From the NCBI RefSeq assembly GCF_900454895.1, contig NZ_UGTA01000001.1:2056228-2120227 (forward strand): a stretch of DNA of 64,000 nt. The letters run 5' to 3'. Shown here piece by piece: positions 25,339 through 32,889 of the stretch; the first letter of the stretch is position 1, and each line of letters begins with the position of its first letter. The DNA comes from Phocoenobacter uteri (GTDB lineage Bacteria > Pseudomonadota > Gammaproteobacteria > Enterobacterales > Pasteurellaceae). The position numbers and the translations under genes were made by a program. The notes beneath the pieces were generated by a model. It searched no databases. It was not told the origin of the DNA and worked only from the letters and a program-made list of their open reading frames with translations.

Positions 25339-26289
25339 ATGAGTCAATTAGACAATTTAAGAGAGATGACCGTTGTTGTTGCGGATACTGGCGATATTGA
25401 AGCAATTAAAATGTATCAACCAGAAGATGCAACCACTAATCCATCGTTAATTTTAAGTGCATCAGCATTACCACAATATGCACCACTTATTGATGACGCA
25501 GTGGCTTACGCAAAAGCACAAAGCGATGATAAAGCACAACAACTGATTGATGCAGAAGATAAATTAGCGGTAAATATCGGTTTAGAAATCTTAAAAGTAG
25601 TAAAAGGTCGTATTTCAACTGAAGTTGATGCACGTCTTTCTTACAACACTCAAGCAACTATCGAAAAAGCACGCAAACTTATCCGTTTATACAATGAAGC
25701 AGGTATCAGCAATGACCGTATTTTGATCAAAGTTGCCTCAACTTGGCAAGGTATCAAAGCAGCAGAAGTGTTAGAAAAAGAAGGTATTAACTGTAACTTA
25801 ACGTTATTATTCTCACAAGCTCAAGCACGTGCGTGTGCAGAAGCAGGTGCATACTTAATTTCACCTTTCGTTGGACGTATCTTAGACTGGTACAAAGCAA
25901 ATTCAGACAAGAAAGAATATGCACCAGCAGAAGATCCAGGTGTAATTTCGGTTACTTCAATTTACAACTATTACAAAGAACACGGCTATAACACTGTTGT
26001 TATGGGTGCAAGTTTCCGTAATATCGGCGAAATCACTGAATTAGCAGGTTGTGATCGTTTAACTATCGCACCAGGATTATTAAAAGAATTAAGTGAAGCA
26101 AACGCGGAGTTACCACGTAAATTAGAATACAAAGGCGAAATCAAAGCACGTCCAGCACCAATGACAGAAGCGGAATTCTACTGGGAACACAACCAAGATC
26201 CAATGGCTGTTGAAAAACTTGCAGAAGGCATCCGTAAATTTGCGGTAGATACTGAAAAATTAGAAGCGATGTTAATTGAGAAATTATAA
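25339..26289 (+). CDS. talB: transaldolase
   Basis: Non-oxidative pentose phosphate enzyme of 316 residues that transfers dihydroxyacetone between sugar phosphates. The Schiff-base lysine is K131 in ILIKVASTWQG; DATTNPSLI and ISPFVGRILDWY complete the active site. I chose the ATG at 25339, preceded by GGAG; the reading frame stays open 22 codons upstream but that extension is unlike the family. Codon use is highly biased, as for an abundant protein. It is monocistronic. Confidence 0.97.
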   Translation: MSQLDNLREMTVVVADTGDIEAIKMYQPEDATTNPSLILSASALPQYAPLIDDAVAYAKAQSDDKAQQLIDAEDKLAVNIGLEILKVVKGRISTEVDARLSYNTQATIEKARKLIRLYNEAGISNDRILIKVASTWQGIKAAEVLEKEGINCNLTLLFSQAQARACAEAGAYLISPFVGRILDWYKANSDKKEYAPAEDPGVISVTSIYNYYKEHGYNTVVMGASFRNIGEITELAGCDRLTIAPGLLKELSEANAELPRKLEYKGEIKARPAPMTEAEFYWEHNQDPMAVEKLAEGIRKFAVDTEKLEAMLIEKL

Positions 26290-26310
26290 TTACTAGCTTT
26301 TCATATTTAA

Positions 26311-26345
26311 AAAATCCCCTAATTACTTTATTTTTAGGGGATTTT
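26311..26345 (+). terminator. talB terminator (may serve yjdM too)
   Basis: Perfect 12-bp arms AAAATCCCCTAA and TTAGGGGATTTT with an 11-base loop, T- and A-rich on both sides. Confidence 0.85.
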
Positions 26346-26363
26346 ATCATTTATTACTATCTA

Positions 26364-26687
26364 TTATGCTTTTTTCAAAAACTCTGATTTAAGCATAATT
26401 TTGCCACAATCCACATCGTGATCACCGTCAACTAAGCGAATGCCTTTGTATTTTGTGCCTTTTTTCAATACTTGTGATGAACCTTTCAATTTTAAATCTT
26501 TGATTAAAATCACATCGTCGCCATCGGCTAATAAATTACCATTACTATCTTTAACAATTAACTGGTCTTCATCTTCTTGTTCAACTTCTTCGCCTGTCCA
26601 TTCATAAGCACATTCTGGGCAAACGAATTGAATTGAATCGTGGTATGTGTGTTCACAGCTACATTTTGGGCAAATTGGAAATTCCAT
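26364..26687 (-). CDS. yjdM: YjdM/PhnA family zinc-ribbon protein
   Basis: Protein of 107 residues, formerly called PhnA. The N-terminal zinc ribbon has CPKC and CPEC pairs (about C7-C31), followed by an SH3-like C-terminal domain with GDDVILIKDLKLKG. Despite the old name it is not required for phosphonate use; function is unknown. It is a single gene between talB and ligE. Confidence 0.9.
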   Translation of the reverse strand: MEFPICPKCSCEHTYHDSIQFVCPECAYEWTGEEVEQEDEDQLIVKDSNGNLLADGDDVILIKDLKLKGSSQVLKKGTKYKGIRLVDGDHDVDCGKIMLKSEFLKKA

Positions 26688-26747
26688 AAATAATCCTTAA
26701 AACTTATATTAAATAAAAATAAAGGCGATATTGTACTGGGTTTTGGG

Positions 26748-27557
26748 TTATTTGTCTTGTCGGATTCGCCAATAAGTGGCAAAGCGAGGTTTCCCTTTTG
26801 AAGTAAAACCACGATATTTATAAGTGATAAGAGTTCCAATTTGAGGTGGGTTTTCTCGCTCTTTATCTGAAAATCCTGAGCCAATTTTAAATGTACCATA
26901 CTCATTTTGGCAACTGAGCGATCCCATTTTATCTTTGTATTTTCCTTTACCTATGTGATGGGATATAACGGTACATTCATCATCATAAACTGCTTTAAAT
27001 TTTAAAATTTGGGCAGACCGTCCTTTTATATAAGGAGATTTTGGATTACGAATGACAACACCTTCGCCTTTGAGGCTTTGAATTTCTTGAAAGAAGGAAG
27101 TTAAATGTGCTTTGTTTTTAATCGGAATTTGCTTGATGATTTTAATGTAAGGCGTTGGATGCTCGTTTAAATAATTTTCTAATTTTTGTAACCGACTAAA
27201 TAAATCGCCTTTAGCATTTGGCACATCAAACACATACAATTTTAGTTTCTGCCATTTCTCAGAATTTGAACCTCGAATAATCGAAGAAATTTGACTAAAT
27301 TGATCACGCCCACTAAATAATTCGCCATCAATTTCAAAAGGGGGAAAATTTTTGGTGAAATAATTGGGGGCAGAGAGCGGATAAGCTTGACGGCTTAATA
27401 ACGTTTTGCCATTCCAAAATCCTCTGATTCCATCCAATTTTTCCGACATTACCCAGTATGTAATATTTTGATTTTTATAATGTTCAAGTAACATTAAATT
27501 TAATGGCTGGGCGAATAAGTTAGGGATAAATAAACAAAGTAATAGAAATCGTTTCAT
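26748..27557 (-). CDS. ligE: periplasmic ATP-dependent DNA ligase (LigE type)
   Basis: Minimal ATP-dependent ligase of 269 residues with a signal peptide (about 1-16, IPNLFAQ). Motif I carries the adenylated lysine in SEKLDGIRG; motif III is FEIDGELF, motif IV GEGVVIR and motif V ILKFKA. An OB-fold (about 180-265) follows, with no additional domain. Family members occur with a leader peptide in naturally competent proteobacteria such as Haemophilus and Neisseria, where they may act on extracellular or incoming DNA. The replicative NAD-dependent ligase is a different protein. It is divergent from the UmuD-like gene, sharing a 258-bp promoter region. Confidence 0.9.
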   Translation of the reverse strand: MKRFLLLCLFIPNLFAQPLNLMLLEHYKNQNITYWVMSEKLDGIRGFWNGKTLLSRQAYPLSAPNYFTKNFPPFEIDGELFSGRDQFSQISSIIRGSNSEKWQKLKLYVFDVPNAKGDLFSRLQKLENYLNEHPTPYIKIIKQIPIKNKAHLTSFFQEIQSLKGEGVVIRNPKSPYIKGRSAQILKFKAVYDDECTVISHHIGKGKYKDKMGSLSCQNEYGTFKIGSGFSDKERENPPQIGTLITYKYRGFTSKGKPRFATYWRIRQDK

Positions 27558-27636
27558 CGGTCTTTTTTAAGTGAATAATAGATACTATTACTATAAAAAA
27601 ATTGCGTGATAAAATCAGGTATCAAAACGTTTTTTA

Positions 27637-27648
27637 CGATCGCGATCG
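27637..27648. repeat. 12-bp perfect palindrome with two GATC sites
   Basis: CGATCGCGATCG, flanked by TTTTTA and CAAAAA, lies between ligE and the SOS boxes. It contains two GATC (Dam) sites and the octamer GCGATCGC, unusual in this AT-rich sequence. Confidence 0.7.
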
Positions 27649-27751
27649 CAAAAATGATAAGCGGTCATTTTTTTATGAAAATTTGCAAAATAGGGTAACA
27701 AGCTATTTTTAGTTATCTTAAATTATATTTGGAATAAATGTCATTTCTCGC

Positions 27752-27779
27752 TTGACACTGTGTTTATAACCAGTAAAAT
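27752..27779 (+). promoter_or_regulatory. sigma-70 promoter with LexA box in the spacer
   Basis: TTGACA (27752-27757) and TAAAAT (27774-27779) are spaced by 16 bp. That spacer is exactly the LexA-type box CTGTGTTTATAACCAG (CTG-N10-CAG, 27758-27773). A bound repressor would occlude polymerase. Confidence 0.8.
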
Positions 27780-27781
27780 AA

Positions 27782-27797
27782 CTGTATAAAAACACAG
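27782..27797 (+). promoter_or_regulatory. second LexA (SOS) box
   Basis: CTGTATAAAAACACAG fits CTG-N10-CAG, close to the E. coli consensus CTGTATATATATACAG. It begins 24 bp after the first box and covers the likely transcription start, 18 bp before the ATG of the UmuD-like gene. Confidence 0.8.
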
Positions 27798-27815
27798 TTT
27801 GTTTTGGAGATTAAA

Positions 27816-28250
27816 ATGGCTCGATTAAGAAAGTTAAATAGAGAATTACCTTATCAACCAATGCCTCTATTTCGTGATACTCATGCAGAGCGTTCAATTA
27901 AATTGGATTTGAATTCATTGTGTATTAAACGCCCTACGGATACTTTTTTTATACAGGTTAAAAATCCCCATTTATTGGCGTGGGGAATAGAATTAGATGA
28001 CTTGCTAATTGTGGAAAAACGGAGTGTGTTTAAGATCAACGATATGATTGTGATTGAAAAAAATAATGAATATAAGTTTTACCAATTTTTTAATGCCACA
28101 AATCAAGAAAAAATACTTTTTTCATTAGATAGCGCTGAGCCAAACTTAAGAATTCAGCATTGGAATGACATCAATGTCGCAGGCGTTATTACGAATATTG
28201 TGCATCAGGTACGTAGCCAAATGCCACGCACCCCACAATATATGGTTTAA
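27816..28250 (+). CDS. SOS-controlled UmuD-like protein lacking the catalytic dyad
   Basis: Protein of 144 residues that aligns by eye along its length with E. coli UmuD: PLFRD near the N-terminus, IKLDLNSLCIKRPTDTFFIQ and GIELDDLLIVEK match UmuD blocks. The protease serine of GDSM is replaced by H52 (KNPHL), and the two lysines of TVKK by Y89 and Q90. No Cys-Gly or Ala-Gly cleavage site is seen in the N-terminal arm. Self-cleavage is therefore not expected. No umuC-type polymerase is adjacent. The ATG at 27816 has GGAG upstream; a TTG four codons earlier is unlikely. Two LexA boxes precede it. Function is unknown; binding to a polymerase or to RecA filaments is an inference. Confidence 0.75.
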   Translation: MARLRKLNRELPYQPMPLFRDTHAERSIKLDLNSLCIKRPTDTFFIQVKNPHLLAWGIELDDLLIVEKRSVFKINDMIVIEKNNEYKFYQFFNATNQEKILFSLDSAEPNLRIQHWNDINVAGVITNIVHQVRSQMPRTPQYMV

Positions 28251-28281
28251 TAATGGGTAAAAATCCCTAAAAATTTGACCG

Positions 28282-29124
28282 CTATCGTTGTAAAGAGCGT
28301 AGGAAACGGATTTCTTCTGCCCAAATATCAGGATTGATTGTTTCTAAAATCAGCGGAATTTCATTAAAGCGATCATCATTCATAATGAATTTGAAAATAT
28401 CCGTACCAATTGTGCCTTCTTGTAAAGTATGATGGCGATCGACTCGGCTACCAAGCGACGTTTTAGAGCCATTTAAGTGCATTCCGCGTAGATATTGAAA
28501 ACCAACGGTATTTTCAAACTCCGTGAAGACTTGTTCGCAGCCTTCAAGGGTTGAAATATCATAGCCTGCAGAAAAAGTATGGCAAGTATCTAAACAAACA
28601 CCAACACGGCTTTTATCTTCTACTTGTTCAATAATCTGTGCTAGATGATCAAAATGCCAACCTAAATTTGTACCTTGCCCAGCGGTGTTTTCTATTACGG
28701 CAACCACATTCGGTACACTTTCAATTGCAATATTTAGCGATTCAGCAATACGACTTAAACAAGCTTTTTCATCTATTTTATTCAGGTGACTACCGGGATG
28801 GAAATTTAATAATTTAATTCCAAGTTGCTCACAACGTTGCATTTCATCAATAAAGGCTTCACGTGATTTTTGTAAGTTTTCTGTATCTGGATTACCTAAA
28901 TTGATAAGGTAACTATCGTGTGGCAAAATTTGATCAGCACTAAAATTATGTACTTTACAAAAACGCTTAAATTTTTCAATGCTATCTTTTTTTAAGGGGG
29001 CGGCTTTCCATTGACGTTGATTTTTGGTAAATAATGCGAAAGCATTCGCCCCAATTTCAACCGCTCGTAATACTGCATTTTCTACCCCACCAGCAGCACT
29101 CACGTGAGCACCAATATATTTCAT
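28282..29124 (-). CDS. nfo: endonuclease IV (AP endonuclease)
   Basis: Zinc-dependent base-excision repair enzyme of 280 residues with a TIM-barrel fold. It cuts 5' of abasic sites. Conserved metal-binding segments are visible: LNFHPGSHL, VIENTAGQGTNLG, CLDTCHTFSAGYD, and the HLNGSKTSLGSRVDRH block. It is convergent with the UmuD-like gene (31 bp between stops) and divergent from ycdY. Confidence 0.97.
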   Translation of the reverse strand: MKYIGAHVSAAGGVENAVLRAVEIGANAFALFTKNQRQWKAAPLKKDSIEKFKRFCKVHNFSADQILPHDSYLINLGNPDTENLQKSREAFIDEMQRCEQLGIKLLNFHPGSHLNKIDEKACLSRIAESLNIAIESVPNVVAVIENTAGQGTNLGWHFDHLAQIIEQVEDKSRVGVCLDTCHTFSAGYDISTLEGCEQVFTEFENTVGFQYLRGMHLNGSKTSLGSRVDRHHTLQEGTIGTDIFKFIMNDDRFNEIPLILETINPDIWAEEIRFLRSLQR

Positions 29125-29186
29125 TTTTTATCCCTAATTCTTGTGTATAATATCTTTTTTAAATTTTGATTAGGTTATTTTACATT

Positions 29187-29744
29187 ATGACAGACCAAAC
29201 CTCTATTAATGATTTTTCTTTACTATGTCGCCTCTTCGGTAATCTTTTTTACAGAACTCCGACAGATCCTATTCTTGAAGGTACTTTTGAATGGCTTAAA
29301 CAAGGTAATTTACGTGCAAATTGGGCATTAAATCTTGATGCACAAGGTGAAAATGCGTTAAATACTCTTGAAAAATTAGCCTCTCCAGCAGAATTAGCGG
29401 TCAGTTTTAATTCACTTTTTGCAGAAAATGGTAATGTTGATACTCAACTTTCTAGTTATGGCATTGATGTGCAAGAGTTCATCACTTTCCGCGAACAACG
29501 AGGGATGCCTGAGTTAACAAATGCTGATCACGTGGCATTATTACTTTTGACTGCCTCTTGGATTGAAGATAATCTTGATTCAACAGAAGCCCAAAAGGAT
29601 TTATTCCAACGCTTTTTATTACCTTGTGCGAGCAAGTTTTTAGGCAAAGTTGAAGCCTTTGATACGTCATTCTACAAAGCCTTAGCCCAACTTACTCGTG
29701 ATGCTTTAAGTGCAATGGCGGATGAATTGGAAGAGAGTAATTGA
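29187..29744 (+). CDS. ycdY: TorD/YcdY-family molecular chaperone
   Basis: All-helical cytoplasmic protein of 185 residues similar to E. coli YcdY: FSLLCRLFGNLFYR near the start, REQRGMP, ADHVALLLLTASWIED and a C-terminal LTRDALSAMADELEE. TorD-family proteins assist folding and insertion of cofactors into partner enzymes; the partner here is unknown, and YcdX, the E. coli partner, is not encoded nearby. I chose the ATG at 29187; a TTG 21 bases upstream is open but has no support. Confidence 0.87.
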   Translation: MTDQTSINDFSLLCRLFGNLFYRTPTDPILEGTFEWLKQGNLRANWALNLDAQGENALNTLEKLASPAELAVSFNSLFAENGNVDTQLSSYGIDVQEFITFREQRGMPELTNADHVALLLLTASWIEDNLDSTEAQKDLFQRFLLPCASKFLGKVEAFDTSFYKALAQLTRDALSAMADELEESN

Positions 29745-29761
29745 TAAATCATGGATATGTG

Positions 29762-29805
29762 TTTGTTAATCTCAAAAATTGAACATAACTTTTGAGATTA
29801 ACAAA
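29762..29805. repeat. perfect 16-bp inverted repeat after ycdY
   Basis: Arms TTTGTTAATCTCAAAA (29762-29777) and its exact complement (29790-29805) with a 12-base loop. No T run follows on either strand, so it is not a standard intrinsic terminator, although its position 17 bp after the ycdY stop suggests a 3'-end role. Confidence 0.7.
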
Positions 29806-30191
29806 GTAAGATTTACTAACTTCATAAACAAGATTTTTTTATTTCTTCTTTAATTTTATTCAATATGGGATATACCACTTTAACTAACAGCTTAATTTAC
29901 CATTATAATACAGATGATAGTGATATAGAAAACACCATTTTGATCGAATAAATTAAATCTACTTTGATGAGTAAATTGGCGGTTTGTAAAGTAAGGATAG
30001 AATTCAAGAGCATCGTAGGGGTTCTATTCTTTGTCAATTTTGGATGCAATGGGAGTGCTATTATCCCTTATATATTAGTTTTTACTAAACTTTAATTAAC
30101 TATATTTATTGTTAAATCAATCAGTTATACTGAAGTTTATTAAAAAATAAGTCATAAAGTTCAGTCATTAGCGTTAATATAAAGGGAATTT

Positions 30192-30310
30192 AAGCACTTG
30201 GATGACTTAAAACTGGCAATGAAAAAGTATCTTAAGTATTATAATGTAATAATTAAGATTGACCTGAAAAGACAAGCCTATGTTAAACACAGAAGTCACA
30301 TTTTAAGTTT
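30192..30310 (+). pseudogene. remnant of an IS3-family-like transposase C-terminus
   Basis: The frame from about 30192 reads KHLDDLKLAMKKYLKYYN, then IKIDLKRQAYVKHRSH, resembling the end of IS150/IS3-group transposases, where a YYN motif is followed by IKxxLKGxSPVxYR. The key SPV/YR residues are decayed. No start codon, catalytic domain or terminal repeats remain. The identification is by motif memory and is tentative. Confidence 0.45.
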
Positions 30311-30420
30311 AGTGATTGTCTTATATTATCTGATTTTATTTTTACACAAATAATTTTTGCAAATTTAAGATAAAATACAACCGCTTATTTACATTCAAAA
30401 ATAACAAAAACGAGAACTTA

Positions 30421-31371
30421 ATGAAAAAACTAAACATTATTTTTGCTGGCACACCTGATTTTGCCGCAAAACATTTACAACATTTAATCCATTCTGAACA
30501 TAATATCGTGGCGGTTTATACTCAGCCAGACAAACCAGCTGGACGTGGTAAAAAACTTCAAGCAAGCCCTGTAAAACAGCTAGCACTTGAACATAATTTA
30601 CCGGTTTATCAACCAAAAAGTTTACGCAATGAAGAGGCACAAGCTGAATTACAAGCCTTAAATGCGGATGTAATGGTTGTGGTCGCTTATGGTTTAATTT
30701 TGCCAGAGGAGGTGTTAAATGCCCCTCGTTTAGGCTGTTTAAATGTGCACGGTTCACTATTGCCACGCTGGCGTGGTGCTGCGCCAATTCAACGTTCAAT
30801 CTGGGCGGGCGATAAAGAAACGGGTGTGACCATTATGCAGATGGATAAAGGGTTAGACACTGGCGATATGCTTTATAAAGTGACCTGTGAAATTGCACAA
30901 GATGAAACCTCCGCAGGTCTTTATGAAAAATTGGCTGAACTTGCTCCACCTGCCTTGTTGGAAGTCTTGAATAATTTAGAAAATGGTAAATATCCGCCAC
31001 AGAAACAGCAAGATGATCTTGCAAATTATGCGGAAAAATTAACAAAAGAAGAGGCGAAACTTGATTGCAATTTGTCTGCTGAACAGCTAGAGCGTAATAT
31101 TCGTGCTTTTAATCCTTTCCCAATTGCGTATTTAATTTTAGATATCAATGGCAAAGAAGAGCGTGTGAAAATCTATCAAGCCAATGTATTGGCACACCAA
31201 GATAAGCCTGCGGGTACGATTTTAAGTGTGGATAAAAGCGGTATCCAAATTGTCACGCAACAAGGTGTGTTGAACATTACCCAGCTTCAACCACAAGGTA
31301 AAAAACCAATGATGATCCAAGATTTCTTAAATGGACGAGCAGATTGGTTTAAGGTTGGGGATACGATCTAA
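30421..31371 (+). CDS. fmt: methionyl-tRNA formyltransferase
   Basis: Formylates initiator Met-tRNA using 10-formyltetrahydrofolate; 316 residues. The N-terminal formyltransferase domain (1-205) contains the catalytic Asn/His/Asp segments NVHGSLLPRWRGAAPIQR and GLDTGDML. The C-terminal OB-like domain (about 206-312) has FNPFPIAY and PQGKKPM. In many gamma-proteobacteria the order is def-fmt-rsmB-trkA; here def is missing upstream and about 1.5 kb separates fmt from rsmB. Confidence 0.97.
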   Translation: MKKLNIIFAGTPDFAAKHLQHLIHSEHNIVAVYTQPDKPAGRGKKLQASPVKQLALEHNLPVYQPKSLRNEEAQAELQALNADVMVVVAYGLILPEEVLNAPRLGCLNVHGSLLPRWRGAAPIQRSIWAGDKETGVTIMQMDKGLDTGDMLYKVTCEIAQDETSAGLYEKLAELAPPALLEVLNNLENGKYPPQKQQDDLANYAEKLTKEEAKLDCNLSAEQLERNIRAFNPFPIAYLILDINGKEERVKIYQANVLAHQDKPAGTILSVDKSGIQIVTQQGVLNITQLQPQGKKPMMIQDFLNGRADWFKVGDTI

Positions 31372-31424
31372 TCTTTTTATTAAAAAAGCGATTATTTAAT
31401 CTGTGATTTTAAATAATCGCTTCA

Positions 31425-31817
31425 TCAATTATTTAGAAATGAGAGACCACGACATATTTTCTTCTCAGTATACCAAGAACAAGGGATAATCCGATAATGA
31501 GTAGAAAAATTAAAAAACCAAAATAGAGGATGGGGAATGAAAGCAATAAGTGTTGCAGTTGGAATACCGATTCCCCATAGCCAATTCGTTTTTTTCACAG
31601 AAAACACACAAACAGCAATAAAAAAGACAAGGGATAGCACCATCAGGGCAATTGCATTATCATTCCACTCTTCTTGTGTAAGTCAATAACTTCCAGCAAA
31701 CATTAAAAGAATAGAGAGATAAGATGATGATAAATCGCTTATTGATAATGTTATAACTGAAATTATAAGGAATATTACTATTCCAATCGCAAATGCAATA
31801 CTCAACACAATATACAA
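31425..31817 (-). pseudogene. small membrane-protein gene interrupted by an in-frame UGA
   Basis: A strong AGGAGGAA (minus strand, about 31834-31827) precedes a TTG at 31817. The frame then encodes two hydrophobic segments, LYIVLSIAFAIGIVIFLII and a second containing SILLMFAGSY, meets TGA at 31685-31683, and continues through LTQEEWNDNAIALMVLSLVF and another span. Read-through gives about 130 residues with three to four membrane segments. TGA replacing a tryptophan codon is the simplest explanation. An alternative is translation of only the 72-residue distal part from the ATG at 31643. I do not recognise the family. Confidence 0.5.
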
Positions 31818-32006
31818 TACATTTATTTCCTCCTTTCAAAAATCAAAATTAACGGAGTAATTTTAGTGTAAAAAAATAACGGTCGCTCAATATTATTTAA
31901 TCGAAAACAATTAAGATCTAACTGTTATAACTAATTTTAAAGGAGGAGTGTTAGCGGTTAGTTTTTAGATTAAATTTACAATAATTTAAGTATTAGGAAA
32001 TATAAA

Positions 32007-32029
32007 AATCCCCCTGAAATAGGGGGATT
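32007..32029 (-). terminator. terminator of the yagU-like gene
   Basis: AATCCCCCT and AGGGGGATT arms around GAAAT; on the minus strand the stem is followed by TTTTTATA. Confidence 0.8.
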
Positions 32030-32036
32030 ATCATTT

Positions 32037-32654
32037 CTAACGGAAAGCTGAAGATAATGGAACGTCGGCATCAGGCTCTTTGGTAATGCGGTTGCGTAAA
32101 TCACGACGGATAATTTCGATTGACCAGAACCAAATTAAATGCCCAACAATTTCTGAAATATGTTCATAAGCAGGTAATTCCAATAGTGGTGGTGTAAGCC
32201 CCATCAATGGGAATGTAATCATATGTACAAATAATTGTGCTAATGCACCCGCAAGTAAACCTTGCCATAATTTGAAGATTGGGAAACGCTCAACCACAAT
32301 ACAGTAACCTACGGCAAACACGATAGAGAAGATGATGTGTGTTACACCAACAGAATTAAAAGCGTGTCCTGCAAAGGTATAAACCGCAGAATTTGGGTCA
32401 GCAATGCCTAAATAATCGCGTAAGAAAATATATGGAGGGTTTAAGAAATTGCGAGAGCAGTCAATTTGATCCGCCGCTCTGATTAAGGTTTCAGGCGAAC
32501 ACGCGGCATTGAACATATCCGCAGGGCTTCTTGGTGGTAGTGGATGCTCAGCTCCCCATTTTACGAATGAAGAAACGATACCTGCAATAAGACCAATAAA
32601 AGCAGCCAAACCATAGCGACGACGTGCTGGTGGCGTTTGTTTTAGTAAATTCAT
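32037..32654 (-). CDS. yagU: YagU family (DUF1440) inner-membrane protein
   Basis: Protein of 205 residues similar to E. coli YagU, with four hydrophobic helices, an N-terminal basic segment (ARRRYGLAA) and the conserved KWGAEHPLPPR and NPPYIFLRDYLG blocks. YagU is linked to acid resistance in E. coli, but the mechanism is unknown. It stands alone on the minus strand between fmt and rsmB, flanked by an unusual decayed region, which suggests insertion into an ancestral fmt-rsmB operon. Confidence 0.85.
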   Translation of the reverse strand: MNLLKQTPPARRRYGLAAFIGLIAGIVSSFVKWGAEHPLPPRSPADMFNAACSPETLIRAADQIDCSRNFLNPPYIFLRDYLGIADPNSAVYTFAGHAFNSVGVTHIIFSIVFAVGYCIVVERFPIFKLWQGLLAGALAQLFVHMITFPLMGLTPPLLELPAYEHISEIVGHLIWFWSIEIIRRDLRNRITKEPDADVPLSSAFR

Positions 32655-32889
32655 AAGTTTTTCCTTATTTATAATAATTGAGTCTCAGATTATAAAAGTC
32701 ACTAAATGAAAGTCAATCGCATTTAGGTTAATGAAATGTAAAAGTTTGCGTGTTTTGTATGTGGTCATAATTTGATATAAATTTGCAAAAAATAATTAAA
32801 ATCTAACCGCTATAATTCAGCCTCAAAAAATGGTAAAGTTAGCGGTTAATATTTAGAAGAAATTTACAAAAAATTTAGATCGAGTTTCA

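Larger units (their letters stand above)
29745..30420. other. 676-bp gene-poor region upstream of fmt
   Basis: Holds a perfect 16-bp inverted repeat (29762-29805), a decayed transposase fragment (30192-30310) and a partial uptake signal (30354-30387) just before fmt. No intact gene is seen. The usual fmt neighbour def is absent here. Confidence 0.6.

Noticed and set aside
31683..31685. In-frame TGA as a selenocysteine codon
   Set aside because: No SECIS-like hairpin was seen directly downstream and the product is not a known selenoprotein; a tryptophan-to-stop mutation is simpler.
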